From: a virus
IMG/VR virus record: IMGVR_UViG_3300047546_003519
Span: 1 to 34,606 of that record
DNA length: 34,606 bases
Direction: 5' to 3' (one strand)
Of the stretch, positions 1 through 8,317 are shown piece after piece. The translations under genes and the position numbers were made by a program. Below the pieces are notes generated by a model. The model made no database searches. It was not told where the DNA came from and saw only the letters and a list, made by a program, of their open reading frames with translations. Within the stretch, counting starts at the first letter, position 1, and each line of letters opens with the position of its first letter.

Positions 1-2067
1 TCACGCAGTTGCAAAGATGTGGCCGCTGTTGATCTGCGCGGATGATCCGGCATTCGTGCAGACGAATCTAGCCAACCGCCCCACAGATCCTGCGTTAATC
101 GGGATGGGCGTGATTGCTCCGGGAGTCACAGCCTCGGAAGCAGAAACATCGAACCACCCTTGGCCATCCACGGCGAATTGGATCTTAAATTGCGCCGGAA
201 TCGAGGCGGTGCCAGCATCAATGGCGAAGGTGAATTGCTTACAGCCAGTAATGTCCCACGCTGCACCGTCCCCAACTGAGACCGGCCCCGACGTAATGCC
301 ATTGGTGCGATCGAAGAACTGAACCACTTTGGGCGCGGCAATCGAGTGTTGGGCAGCAGTCACTGTAAGAGAAAACGCAGTTGGAGCGGCTCCATTGTGA
401 AGGTACGCCCAGCGGCGGCGACCGTTTGGTTGCAATGGCGGCACGAAATACACCCCAGCTCCCGAAAGCCGAGGAATGTGGAAAATGTCGCGCCAGTTTG
501 CGTTGTCCGGGCTATCCTGAAGGAATAGGTCGATTCCCGTGCAGGCTCCGGGCGTATAGGATGCAAGGTTCACCAAGAAGCCAACAAACCCGCCCATACC
601 ATCCCCCGGCGAGGGCGCTGAAAGTCCGGTCTTTACGTTGGCCACGTTCAGCGTGGCTTGAGTGGCAGAATTGATATCCACCGAGCTTGTTGCCGAAATC
701 AAACCGACCGTGGGAGCCGAGGAAGATCCGCTGTTGGGGCGAGCTGAAACCACGGCGGCCCCTCCGTAGCTGTTGATTCCGGTTGCACTCAGGAGCGCAG
801 AGTTGGAGTTTGAGAGCCGGGCATTCGCACCAGCCACAGCTATGTTCACGATGGAGCCTGCGGAATAGGCTGTAAAGAAGAACCTCGCCGATGGTTTGAA
901 CGTGAAAGTGCCTGATGTAGTCGCGGTCTGGGCATTGGCTGCGAAGGAACTGCTTGTGACAGCGTTACAGGAATTGAAACTACCTCCATCCGTGGCTCCT
1001 GTTTGCCTCCATGCAGCCGCTTGGGAAGTGCCAGAGAACGAAGCGATATCGAGCGTGATTTCCGAAAGCCCGATAGTATCGATCGGCATGATGAGCGGAA
1101 TCCCAACCGGGAACGTTCCAGACGTTGCCGCTGTGTACGACACAAAGGGAATGGCTATCGCTCCATTGTCCCGGTCGTATGCGTCAATGTCGACGCGCAC
1201 CGCAAAAGCCGTTGCCGCCCCAAAAGCTCCAGCCAGAGAAATAGCCGAGAGCGAGAATTGGAGAAACCGATCGTTCGGTCCCGCAATGTAGCGATAGAGA
1301 CCGGGCGCAACGGGAGCAGCCGTAGCCGTGGCATCAAATGGAAAGCCAAGCGGCAGTGCAGCCACGGGAGAGAACGTGTTGCCATCCGAGGAAGCCTTGA
1401 ATACTCCACTGAAGCTTCCAGCAGTCACTCCAACCGATTGTGTACCGGAGGCCGTGGCAGGAAGGCTCATTGTGAACCCAGTTCCGGGCACAACGGATTT
1501 CACAAACGCTCCTGCAGGGATTCCGGTTCCACCTAAAAGCTGCCCCACCTTTGGAGCGGCTCCCGTATAGGCCACACTCGTACTTCCCTTCGTAACCATA
1601 CAACCCGTGAGCGTGTTGCCTACAGCGCCGAGCGTTGTGATAGTTGAAATGCAAAACACGTAGGCGGCTCCCGGCTTTACCTGTACGGTGACCGTTTGAC
1701 CGGCAGCCGTGAGTTGGTTGCTCCCTGCTTGCGGCACCAAAACCACGGGTTTTCCGAGAAACGGCTGATCTGCTGCCAGCACAACGGACTGCGATTTATC
1801 GGCGGCTTTTTGGCCGGGCGAAGGAGCGGCAATGCCATCCTCGTAATAGATGAGAAGGGAGTCCAGGTTCGAAGCGGGCGGAGTAGCCGGAACAATGGTA
1901 GAATTGGCGCTTTGAGTGTAGGCCAACGCAGCCTGACCTACGGCGTGTAAAATCATCCCGCTACTGGCATCCGCAATCAGTAGAATCTGTGACAAGGGCA
2001 CATTCACACCCGTGAGCGTAATGGCGCCTCCGATAATCGAGTAATTCGTGCAGGTTTGTTTAGCCAT
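1..2067 (-). CDS. Large tail (fibre or tip) protein, 688 aa
   Basis: This is the last gene of the leftward tail block and ends with TGA at the window edge. It is rich in Ala, Gly, Ser and Thr, has no membrane segment, and contains no enzyme motif that I recognise. The composition resembles beta-rich phage fibre or receptor-binding proteins. The start chosen is ATG at 2067 (MAKQTCTN). An in-frame TTG nine bases upstream is possible. No Shine-Dalgarno sequence is visible. It follows two genes with fibre-type N-termini, so a role in the distal tail or host recognition is inferred from context. There is no family-level assignment. Confidence 0.6.
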   Translation of the reverse strand: MAKQTCTNYSIIGGAITLTGVNVPLSQILLIADASSGMILHAVGQAALAYTQSANSTIVPATPPASNLDSLLIYYEDGIAAPSPGQKAADKSQSVVLAADQPFLGKPVVLVPQAGSNQLTAAGQTVTVQVKPGAAYVFCISTITTLGAVGNTLTGCMVTKGSTSVAYTGAAPKVGQLLGGTGIPAGAFVKSVVPGTGFTMSLPATASGTQSVGVTAGSFSGVFKASSDGNTFSPVAALPLGFPFDATATAAPVAPGLYRYIAGPNDRFLQFSLSAISLAGAFGAATAFAVRVDIDAYDRDNGAIAIPFVSYTAATSGTFPVGIPLIMPIDTIGLSEITLDIASFSGTSQAAAWRQTGATDGGSFNSCNAVTSSSFAANAQTATTSGTFTFKPSARFFFTAYSAGSIVNIAVAGANARLSNSNSALLSATGINSYGGAAVVSARPNSGSSSAPTVGLISATSSVDINSATQATLNVANVKTGLSAPSPGDGMGGFVGFLVNLASYTPGACTGIDLFLQDSPDNANWRDIFHIPRLSGAGVYFVPPLQPNGRRRWAYLHNGAAPTAFSLTVTAAQHSIAAPKVVQFFDRTNGITSGPVSVGDGAAWDITGCKQFTFAIDAGTASIPAQFKIQFAVDGQGWFDVSASEAVTPGAITPIPINAGSVGRLARFVCTNAGSSAQINSGHIFATA

Positions 2068-2076
2068 AATCAGCAA

Positions 2077-2373
2077 TCAGGAGAGGCAAATGGCAAACGC
2101 GATGGCATGGTTCACTGATGCCCGGCTTAGATCCGTGGGATGAACGTGGGCGGCATCAGCTAACTGTCCGCTGGAACCCGGAGCAGCACTTCCATTTGGG
2201 AGCGGTGCAGAATTCGCAATCAGCCCGCCAATCTGCCGAACGGAGTCATCGTGTAGTTTCACGAATAACCGACCATCGGCTGAGTTGAGAGCGGGTTCGG
2301 CCTCAAGCAAAACGCTTTTGTCCGGCACTGCTCCGGGAGTGCTGCTGAAGCGGAGTTGAATTGGTGTGCTCAC
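2077..2373 (-). CDS. Small tail fibre-type protein, 98 aa
   Basis: The N-terminal half has the pattern common at the start of phage fibre proteins: a TPGAVPD segment, a run around LEAEPALNSADGRLFVK, then DDSVRQIGG. The gene starts with GTG at 2373, eight bases after the stop of the preceding fibre gene, and ends nine bases before the next ATG. The C-terminal part (SGQLADAAHVHPTDLSRAS) resembles the end of some fibre modules. It is probably a structural tail-tip or fibre component. Its exact role is unknown. Confidence 0.6.
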   Translation of the reverse strand: MSTPIQLRFSSTPGAVPDKSVLLEAEPALNSADGRLFVKLHDDSVRQIGGLIANSAPLPNGSAAPGSSGQLADAAHVHPTDLSRASVNHAIAFAICLS

Positions 2374-2381
2374 AATCCGTT

Positions 2382-3185
2382 TTAGTAAGTGCCCCCGGAA
2401 AGAACCTGCCCGTCTACGAGCACAGCCTGTCCGTTCACGCTAATGGCCGAGGATGCGGCAATCACTTGGGCGTTCGTTGTTCCGGTTAAAGTAGCGTTGT
2501 TCGCAGGCACAGCTCCCGCTATGTCGCCCACTCCCAACGAAAGAGCGGCTTTGGCGGCAGCGGGATTGGCCGCTGTGATGATTTGCCGCCCTGTGGAGCC
2601 CGAATCAGTGAGATCTCCTGAGCTAAGCGAAACAGCACCCGTTCGCCCGGCAACACTCAACACTTCTGATGCAAGACCATCGATTTTGTCCCAAGTCGTG
2701 CCGTCGAAAACGATGTGGTCACCGAGGTTCCACTGGCTGATGCCATCGATGGATGAACTTCCGGCCACACTCACTTTATACAGCCAGCCTTTAGTACCCG
2801 TTCCGCTTGAGAGCCGGGGCGTGTTGGTGGATGCATCCCACGTTCCCTGATAAATGATGCCACCGGTCACTGAAGCCGGAAGCTGGGATGCCGGGATTTT
2901 TCCAGCAGCATCCAGAGTTGCGATTCCCGAAGCTGCGGCCAGTAGTGCCGATGACACGCCGTTTGCGATGTCAGAAATATCGAGGGCTACGTTCCCTGAT
3001 TTACCAGCCACGGATTTAACCGGAGCTGCGTCGTGAACCAAACCGTCTTCTCCTTTGAGAAATATGGAATTGGAAGCCGTGTTGACGGCAATTTCGCCGA
3101 GTTGCAGAGCACTGGCGGGAGGTGGAGCAACGGAACCGGGTGTAGCGTTGCGTTTTGGGACAATCGGATTCACGGGAGAGGCCAT
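2382..3185 (-). CDS. Tail fibre protein, 267 aa
   Basis: Residues about 5-55 carry the fibre-type N-terminal signature (KRNATPGSVAPP, then LQLGEIAVNTASNSIFLKG). The middle contains segments typical of fibre shafts (VAGKSGNVALDISDI, and VAGRTGAVSLSSGDLTDSG, a second copy of the same motif). A segment around ASQLPASVTGGIIYQGTWDA, also common in fibres, lies between them. The protein ends in GGTY, as does the product of the gene just upstream. The start ATG lies 13 nt after a GTTGACAC copy. It probably forms or caps a tail fibre; receptor binding is inferred. Confidence 0.75.
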   Translation of the reverse strand: MASPVNPIVPKRNATPGSVAPPPASALQLGEIAVNTASNSIFLKGEDGLVHDAAPVKSVAGKSGNVALDISDIANGVSSALLAAASGIATLDAAGKIPASQLPASVTGGIIYQGTWDASTNTPRLSSGTGTKGWLYKVSVAGSSSIDGISQWNLGDHIVFDGTTWDKIDGLASEVLSVAGRTGAVSLSSGDLTDSGSTGRQIITAANPAAAKAALSLGVGDIAGAVPANNATLTGTTNAQVIAASSAISVNGQAVLVDGQVLSGGTY

Positions 3186-3198
3186 GCCTCAATCCACC

Positions 3199-3206
3199 GT
3201 GTCAAC
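3199..3206 (-). promoter_or_regulatory. GTTGACAC start-associated copy
   Basis: Exact octamer 13 nt before the ATG of the tail fibre gene at 3185. It lies in the 38-base gap after the collagen-like gene. Confidence 0.6.
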
Positions 3207-3223
3207 CGATGCAGGCCCGCTCC

Positions 3224-3520
3224 TCAGTAGGTACCGCCGGTAATGGCGTTCCCGTTTGGAATCCCGGATGCGCCCCTTGGGATTATGAGATTAAGCACCT
3301 GTGTAGGGCTGGTACCTGAAATCGACGCGGATGCTGGCTCATCTGCGTCCCCTGAAACCACGCTGCCAATGGAGAGCGAGTTGGGGGGCCCGGGTTGACC
3401 ATCTTTGCCGTCCTTTCCATCCAAACCGGGCGGTCCTTGGCTGATACGAATTTGCAGGGAACCCGTGTCATTCGTGATCCGCGTGACCAGATTCACCTGA
3501 GAAGTAACGCTTACGTTCAT
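3224..3520 (-). CDS. Collagen-like tail protein, 98 aa
   Basis: Residues about 29-46 hold a short Gly-X-Y run (GPPGLDGKDGKDGQPGPP), which is the collagen-like pattern found in phage tail fibres and thought to form a trimeric triple helix. A second partial Gly-rich stretch (PRGASGIPNG) is near the C-terminus, and the chain ends in GGTY. The ATG overlaps the TGA of the upstream gene (ATGA), suggesting translational coupling. It is probably a small trimeric fibre or a trimerisation adaptor for neighbouring fibre proteins. Confidence 0.7.
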   Translation of the reverse strand: MNVSVTSQVNLVTRITNDTGSLQIRISQGPPGLDGKDGKDGQPGPPNSLSIGSVVSGDADEPASASISGTSPTQVLNLIIPRGASGIPNGNAITGGTY

Positions 3521-3867
3521 GGCCGTGAAGCGGAGCGCACCAGAGTGAAATCGCCCTGCATCAATTCCACAACCACACCATCCGGGCGCGTGCCGAGCAA
3601 ATCATAGTAACCGTTAAAGTTCTTCATCCCGTAAGTGGTTGAAGCCGGGATACGAAAAGCCATTTGCCCGGCTCCCGGATTGGCGAGCGTAAGCGTTGGG
3701 GAAAAAACCACCTCCTCGCTCCCGTACTGGCGCACTTTGGATACAAAGGTCCAGCCAGCGAAATCCAGAGGCGTTCCTGAAGCATCGCTGAAATCGAGCT
3801 TAAGGAAGAAATCCACCCCGGCCTTCGCTTCAATGTGAAAGCTGGCATTTTGCGCCTCGGCGGCCAT
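3517..3867 (-). CDS. Tail-associated protein, 116 aa, unknown family
   Basis: A small protein without membrane segments. Alternating hydrophobic residues and a segment around SGTPLDFAGWTFVSKVRQ suggest a compact beta domain, as in baseplate or tail-tip upper-fibre proteins (for example the N-terminal part of BppU-like proteins). This resemblance is by eye only. It overlaps the collagen-like gene by four bases (ATGA), so the two are probably translated together. The start ATG at 3867 has no good Shine-Dalgarno sequence. Confidence 0.6.
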   Translation of the reverse strand: MAAEAQNASFHIEAKAGVDFFLKLDFSDASGTPLDFAGWTFVSKVRQYGSEEVVFSPTLTLANPGAGQMAFRIPASTTYGMKNFNGYYDLLGTRPDGVVVELMQGDFTLVRSASRP

Positions 3868-3899
3868 TGGTTCGTTGAAACAATCCTAAATTCGGTGCC

Positions 3900-4151
3900 T
3901 TACACAGAAGCGTAGGAACCCGGGACCGCCAGATTAGCAGCTGTTTTGAGGGCCGAAAGGTATGCCAGCAAAGAGGTGTACCGAGCGCCGCCAGCAGTCA
4001 CGATAGCGTCTTGCGTCAGCCCTTGGGTGCCGGTCAGGATTTTTTCAATCGAGGCAACAGACGCGGCATTGCGTGTGATCATCGCCGAAAGAATCGAGTC
4101 AATGCGGGATGCAGCCTGTTCGGCAGCCGTAGGAAGAATGGAGGTGCTCAT
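3900..4151 (-). CDS. Small Ala-rich protein, 83 aa
   Basis: I do not recognise the family. The chain is helical and Ala/Ser/Thr-rich (TAAEQAASRIDSILSAMITRNAASVASIEKIL), with no charged tail or membrane segment. The start chosen is ATG at 4151 (MSTSILP), because a GTTGACAC copy lies exactly 13 nt upstream. The longer reading from 4199 would place that element inside the gene and overlap the previous gene. Position in the distal tail block suggests a minor tail component. Confidence 0.6.
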   Translation of the reverse strand: MSTSILPTAAEQAASRIDSILSAMITRNAASVASIEKILTGTQGLTQDAIVTAGGARYTSLLAYLSALKTAANLAVPGSYASV

Positions 4152-4164
4152 CTCTCGACGCAGC

Positions 4165-4172
4165 GTGTCAAC
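4165..4172 (-). promoter_or_regulatory. GTTGACAC start-associated copy
   Basis: Exact octamer 13 nt before the ATG at 4151. Its internal TGA is the stop codon of the upstream gene (4168-4170). Confidence 0.6.
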
Positions 4173-4611
4173 GCCGCGCGGCGCGGCGGGCCCGGGCAAT
4201 GGCCAGTTTCAGGAGAGCTCGTGCCGCGAGTTCGATAAACGGTAGGCCACGCTTTAACGACTCTTCCCTAAGCCAGCCAATAATCTCGCTCGCGTTCTGC
4301 TCACACCAATCGATGCCCCGCTTGTCCATCATGGCCGCGCGTTTCTGGCAGCTACAATGGGGCGTCGGCTCAATGCCTAACCGGCCAAGAAGCCGCTTGA
4401 GTTCACTCCCCACCCCTCCACTGGACGTTGACTGGAGCGAAACATGAAGCGCCTGTGGGCCCCGATATTTGGCCACGAGTCGCATATAATCCGCTCCGTG
4501 TAGGGCAACCATTCCGTCCTTCACTTCCGCAACAGCCAACACCTCCGACAGGTATCCGTCAGGTCGTTGTTTGGCAGTGTCCTGTAATGCTTCGAGAGTA
4601 AATCGGATCAT
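4168..4611 (-). CDS. Unknown protein with a Cys pair motif, 147 aa
   Basis: The second half contains CSCQKRAAMMDKRGIDWC followed by a helical stretch (EQNASEIIGWLREES), a C-x-C...MD..G..WC..N pattern that may bind a metal. The C-terminus is basic (RARRAARR). The start ATG at 4611 overlaps the TGA of the upstream Cys-rich gene (ATGA). A longer reading from 4632 would extend further into that gene and is less likely. It is encoded in the tail block, but its function is not evident. It could be an assembly or tail-tip factor. Confidence 0.6.
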   Translation of the reverse strand: MIRFTLEALQDTAKQRPDGYLSEVLAVAEVKDGMVALHGADYMRLVAKYRGPQALHVSLQSTSSGGVGSELKRLLGRLGIEPTPHCSCQKRAAMMDKRGIDWCEQNASEIIGWLREESLKRGLPFIELAARALLKLAIARARRAARR

Positions 4612-5114
4612 GGAGGGGTTCCGTTTCCGCACGCCTTTGCCACGTTAAAGGTAATGGTTCCTGGACCACCAAACGACTGCTCATCGCTCCCTCCATCCGG
4701 CCCTGAAATCGACCATGTTGCGTAAGTGGCACAGCAGTTCAGATGATCCAGCTCCAGTCGAAGGTGTAACTTGCCGCAGGAGTCCACGTATTGCTCATCA
4801 ACATGCACTTCTTGGGTGATCTTAGTTTGAGGGCATTCCGCGCCACTCTCCGATGTGCCGCAGCAGCCCGCAGGACTCGACACCATATCCACTAGAAACA
4901 GAAAGTCTTCGGTCCCGTCATTCTTAAGAGCGTACACATTAAAAGCATCGTCCTCGCACCGGTTCACGTCGGTGTACGTCATAGTTAAAGAACAAACCGA
5001 CTGAAGACAGGGGCAGGACTCCGTTTCGAGCACCTTATATGGATACGGAAAATCTTCATCGATCGGTTTAACCCCAAGAATGTGCCGGTCTCCTGTTAGA
5101 AATAGACTTCGCAT
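4608..5114 (-). CDS. Cys-rich tail-region protein, 168 aa
   Basis: Eleven cysteines occur in 168 residues, including CPC, two CC pairs and single Cys in ECPQ and SCGK contexts. This is unusual for a phage cytoplasmic or virion protein and suggests metal binding or disulphides in an exposed domain. There is no signal peptide or membrane segment. It sits between the 846-residue repeat protein and the small Cys-pair protein, which it overlaps by four bases. No family is recognised. A surface-exposed tail-tip protein is an inference from position. Confidence 0.6.
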   Translation of the reverse strand: MRSLFLTGDRHILGVKPIDEDFPYPYKVLETESCPCLQSVCSLTMTYTDVNRCEDDAFNVYALKNDGTEDFLFLVDMVSSPAGCCGTSESGAECPQTKITQEVHVDEQYVDSCGKLHLRLELDHLNCCATYATWSISGPDGGSDEQSFGGPGTITFNVAKACGNGTPP

Positions 5115-5123
5115 AGCCGTGGA

Positions 5124-7664
5124 TTAACACTGTTGTGGGTCGTCCCAGAAGGGACCGGAACCCGGATCACACCGCAATACGGCCCCTGAAGACGAGGAAG
5201 TGGACAACCATTGTGGTTTGCCATCACTTCCAAGAATAAGCACAGCCCCGCTGGAACCTTGATCCGGGGTAATGGTTAGCCATTCCTGACTATCTCCATC
5301 GAAATAGAGCATTGCCCCGTTTACGGGCGCTATGTTGATCGGCACCCATTTGGTTTTCCCGGCATTCCACGCGATCAGGTCACCTGTATTTTCACCGTCC
5401 TCTACAAACAAGGCTTTCTGCGTACCGTCTTCGTCCGTGTGCTCGATCTTGTTCTTTTGAACGGACATCGAATCCGTGCCGTCGCTCAAGTATAAATTTG
5501 GTTCGCTACCATCCACGAATAGCTTGGCGTAGGTGCTACCGCCGTCGTTGGTTAAATAAAGCGTAGGAGAGCCGCCTTCCACGGCGAGTTTCACCTCATT
5601 TGCGGAAGCATCCTGCAAATCCACCTCAGGATCGCCATCTGTAATCTTCGAGGAAATAAACGCCTTGCTCTGATCGTAGAGCATTGCGCTTGGCTCGCTG
5701 TCTTTAGAAATGCTGAGTTCGTTATACGAACCAGTATCCTCGTCATCAAAACGTAGCGAGGGCTGCTCAACCAGCGTTAGCGTTGCTCGTTGCTTATCCT
5801 TTAAGAGCTTAATTTGCGGACCATCTCCACCGTCCCCAGCTTGAACTGCGAGCGACAATTTCTTGGTTCCGCCTTTTTCATCCTCAAGCGAAATCTCAGG
5901 AATATCATCACTTACTTTTGCTGTGATGGACTTGTCGTTCTCGTCCTTCAATGCGAGCCACGGACGGTTGTTATCGAGAAATGCCTTGATGCGGTTAGAT
6001 GAATCTTCCTTCTCGTAATTGTCATTGAGGGAAATCTCGGGCCCGGAGTCCGTGAGAGTGGCACGAATTTCCGCCTTGTTTGTATTCCTTACAGTCAGTT
6101 TTGGCCATTCCACCCACTCCAACTTGATTTTGTTAGGCGCATCGCTGTCCCCATACTGGAAACGTAATTCGTCATTTTCAGTCCCGTTGTCATCCCCAAC
6201 TACAAGTGAAATAGAGCTGGCGGTTTCATCCTGTGGGTTCAGAGCACGGAGGCCGATAGCTTTAAGCGGATCAGGGGCCTTTGGTACAAAACTCGACTCA
6301 ACTGCGCCAAAAGCGATCGAATGTCCGTCCGCTGGCGTGCCGCTCCCAACAAGCCATGGCGGGACTCCACTTGCCGCTTCAAGTGCTGCAGGAATGGCAC
6401 ACACAAGCGATTTAAGTTCTCCGCCATCGGTCGCTTCACCTTTTTCAATGGCACGCGTCATCTCAAGGTGGTCTCGCACGTACTGCGTTACAACAGGTGC
6501 TCCGCTCCCGTCCGCATCCACTGTGGCTAGAACAATGGATGCGCTAGTTTGAGTAGGGTAATCCTCGCCATCGGTCACAACGGTACCGCTCCATTCGTCT
6601 CCAGCAAAATCACTCTTGATAGAAGCGGCGGTGACTTCCGGCCATTCGCCAAACTCTACCTCAAGCCATACCCGACCCCAGCTGCCATTCCACTGAGTCC
6701 ATCCATCTGAATCCCCGTAAATAAGTCCATCCACCATCAATTCGGGAACTCCGCCGCTCCAGTCTTTCGATGTAAACAACCGCGACTCGCTCTCCACTCC
6801 TATCAGGTAAGTATCAGGATTGTTAGGATCGGATTTCGTGCGAACCGCAAACGGTTCATAGGTCGTACCCTTCTTTCCAAACTCCCAAGGTGTTTTTGCG
6901 TCGGTTTGATCGACGATTGGCGCGCCGCTTCCATCTGAAACAGTACCAGGCTGGGTATGCGGAAGGGTAACGAGCAGATCCAGCCCCGGATAACTCGCCG
7001 AATCTAAAGCGTTGGCCGGTACTAACAGCAGGTTGTTTTTAAGGGCCTGCACAACCTTTACTGGCGACGCTCCTTCCCAGGGCGTTACAAGTAGCCCGTC
7101 CCTCGAATCCGAATCCGGGTCGCTCACTTCGGCTATCAATTCGCGATAAAATTCCTGAAACGGCGTTGAGTCCGTATTGATACCGATTGGATCCGGATAG
7201 TTCTCCCAATCTTCACTGGCTACAGCGCCATAGCGGATACTGATTCCTTGAATGTTCCGCCGGGAATCCAGCGTGATTTCGAGCCAGATCTTTTCACCAG
7301 TCGCAGGAACTTCAAATGCACCGTCTGTTCCTTGACCGCTCCAAAGCCCCCACGAAGCATTGTCTTCCTCAAGGCCCTTTGCCGTCAGAGCATTGATGAT
7401 GTGCCCGTAATTGACCCCAAGTTTAGCTGGCTGGTTAGCCTCTGAAGGCACAAGAACCACCTGAAATGGCGTCACAGGAAGCGTCGCAGCTATGCGGCCG
7501 CCACTCTTTGGCAGATCGACCGCCAGCGTCGTGCCACTTGCCGTGCGTTGGATACGTACTCCTGCTCCCGGACTGACTTGAGAAGCGCGTACAAAATCCA
7601 CGAGCGCATTCCAGTCGGCGGCTTTTATGGGGTCACCCGGTTTTACTTTTGAGGGGAGAGCCAT
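5124..7664 (-). CDS. Large repeat-containing tail protein, 846 aa
   Basis: The N-terminus (KVKPGDPIKAADWNALVDFV) is of a kind seen at the start of phage tail-tip or fibre proteins. From about residue 535 to 740 the chain is built of about nine repeats of 19-23 residues. Each has a hydrophobic strand, a Pro near the middle and an acidic turn, for example ISLEDEKGGTKKLSLAV, PTLYLTNDGGSTYAKLFV and PNLYLSDGTDSMSV. This suggests a beta-solenoid or stacked-strand shaft. The C-terminus is Ser/Gly-rich. It starts two bases after the upstream gene ends and probably forms a long side or central fibre. Confidence 0.65.
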   Translation of the reverse strand: MALPSKVKPGDPIKAADWNALVDFVRASQVSPGAGVRIQRTASGTTLAVDLPKSGGRIAATLPVTPFQVVLVPSEANQPAKLGVNYGHIINALTAKGLEEDNASWGLWSGQGTDGAFEVPATGEKIWLEITLDSRRNIQGISIRYGAVASEDWENYPDPIGINTDSTPFQEFYRELIAEVSDPDSDSRDGLLVTPWEGASPVKVVQALKNNLLLVPANALDSASYPGLDLLVTLPHTQPGTVSDGSGAPIVDQTDAKTPWEFGKKGTTYEPFAVRTKSDPNNPDTYLIGVESESRLFTSKDWSGGVPELMVDGLIYGDSDGWTQWNGSWGRVWLEVEFGEWPEVTAASIKSDFAGDEWSGTVVTDGEDYPTQTSASIVLATVDADGSGAPVVTQYVRDHLEMTRAIEKGEATDGGELKSLVCAIPAALEAASGVPPWLVGSGTPADGHSIAFGAVESSFVPKAPDPLKAIGLRALNPQDETASSISLVVGDDNGTENDELRFQYGDSDAPNKIKLEWVEWPKLTVRNTNKAEIRATLTDSGPEISLNDNYEKEDSSNRIKAFLDNNRPWLALKDENDKSITAKVSDDIPEISLEDEKGGTKKLSLAVQAGDGGDGPQIKLLKDKQRATLTLVEQPSLRFDDEDTGSYNELSISKDSEPSAMLYDQSKAFISSKITDGDPEVDLQDASANEVKLAVEGGSPTLYLTNDGGSTYAKLFVDGSEPNLYLSDGTDSMSVQKNKIEHTDEDGTQKALFVEDGENTGDLIAWNAGKTKWVPINIAPVNGAMLYFDGDSQEWLTITPDQGSSGAVLILGSDGKPQWLSTSSSSGAVLRCDPGSGPFWDDPQQC

Positions 7665-7666
7665 TT

Positions 7667-8317
7667 TTAAGTCCGGTTGTAGATTTCACGGTCCCATCCA
7701 CCGGCTCCGCTCGCCCGGTACTCTCGGGTCACTTTCCATGTGGAAGAACCCACTCTTTCCGCGTCTACACCTACGAGCAGCCAGTTTCGACCATCCGGAA
7801 GGCTCGGTGCTCCCGGCGGCGATTGAATTCGTCCAATTCCGCCAAGATCAGGTCCACTTTGCCCTTCCTGACTTACTCGCATTGTGACTGTTCCTAGCAG
7901 GTAATCGTCTATACCACGGTTACGGTATGCGTAGTACTTCTTCATGCCAGTTGAGGCATCGTCACCATCTGGCTTCCAACCAGCCAGATCCGGGTCGCGA
8001 GGATCTGTTTCCCAGAGCTTCCACTTTTTCCATTCGTCATCCTCGATGCCGTAGCCTCCATCGGAACCAAACATGGGATGCGTACCAATAGGCTCCTGAC
8101 TCACTCCTCCCGTAATGGTGTAGGTTGCGTCCGCGCCCCCCGTAAGCAGCGTGTAACGGCTCACATACTTTCCGTCCTCGTGCGAGCGCTGGATGTTTTT
8201 CGCGCCATTAGGGATGTCAGGGTAGCTTTGAAAACTCTCCACCGTGTAGGTGGTTTCTTCTCCGGCACTCGGCGTCCAGCTGATCGATTCTGATGTGTAA
8301 ACGGAATCTCCACTCAT
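7667..8317 (-). CDS. Tail protein downstream of tape measure, 216 aa
   Basis: I do not recognise the family. The chain is rich in Gly, Asp, Trp and Tyr with no long hydrophobic segment, consistent with a compact beta-rich virion protein. The first codon overlaps the tape measure stop (ATGA), so it is probably translated with it. In siphoviruses this position is usually held by the distal tail protein or a tail-tip protein, so that is the likely role by position only. No catalytic motif is visible. Confidence 0.6.
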   Translation of the reverse strand: MSGDSVYTSESISWTPSAGEETTYTVESFQSYPDIPNGAKNIQRSHEDGKYVSRYTLLTGGADATYTITGGVSQEPIGTHPMFGSDGGYGIEDDEWKKWKLWETDPRDPDLAGWKPDGDDASTGMKKYYAYRNRGIDDYLLGTVTMRVSQEGQSGPDLGGIGRIQSPPGAPSLPDGRNWLLVGVDAERVGSSTWKVTREYRASGAGGWDREIYNRT

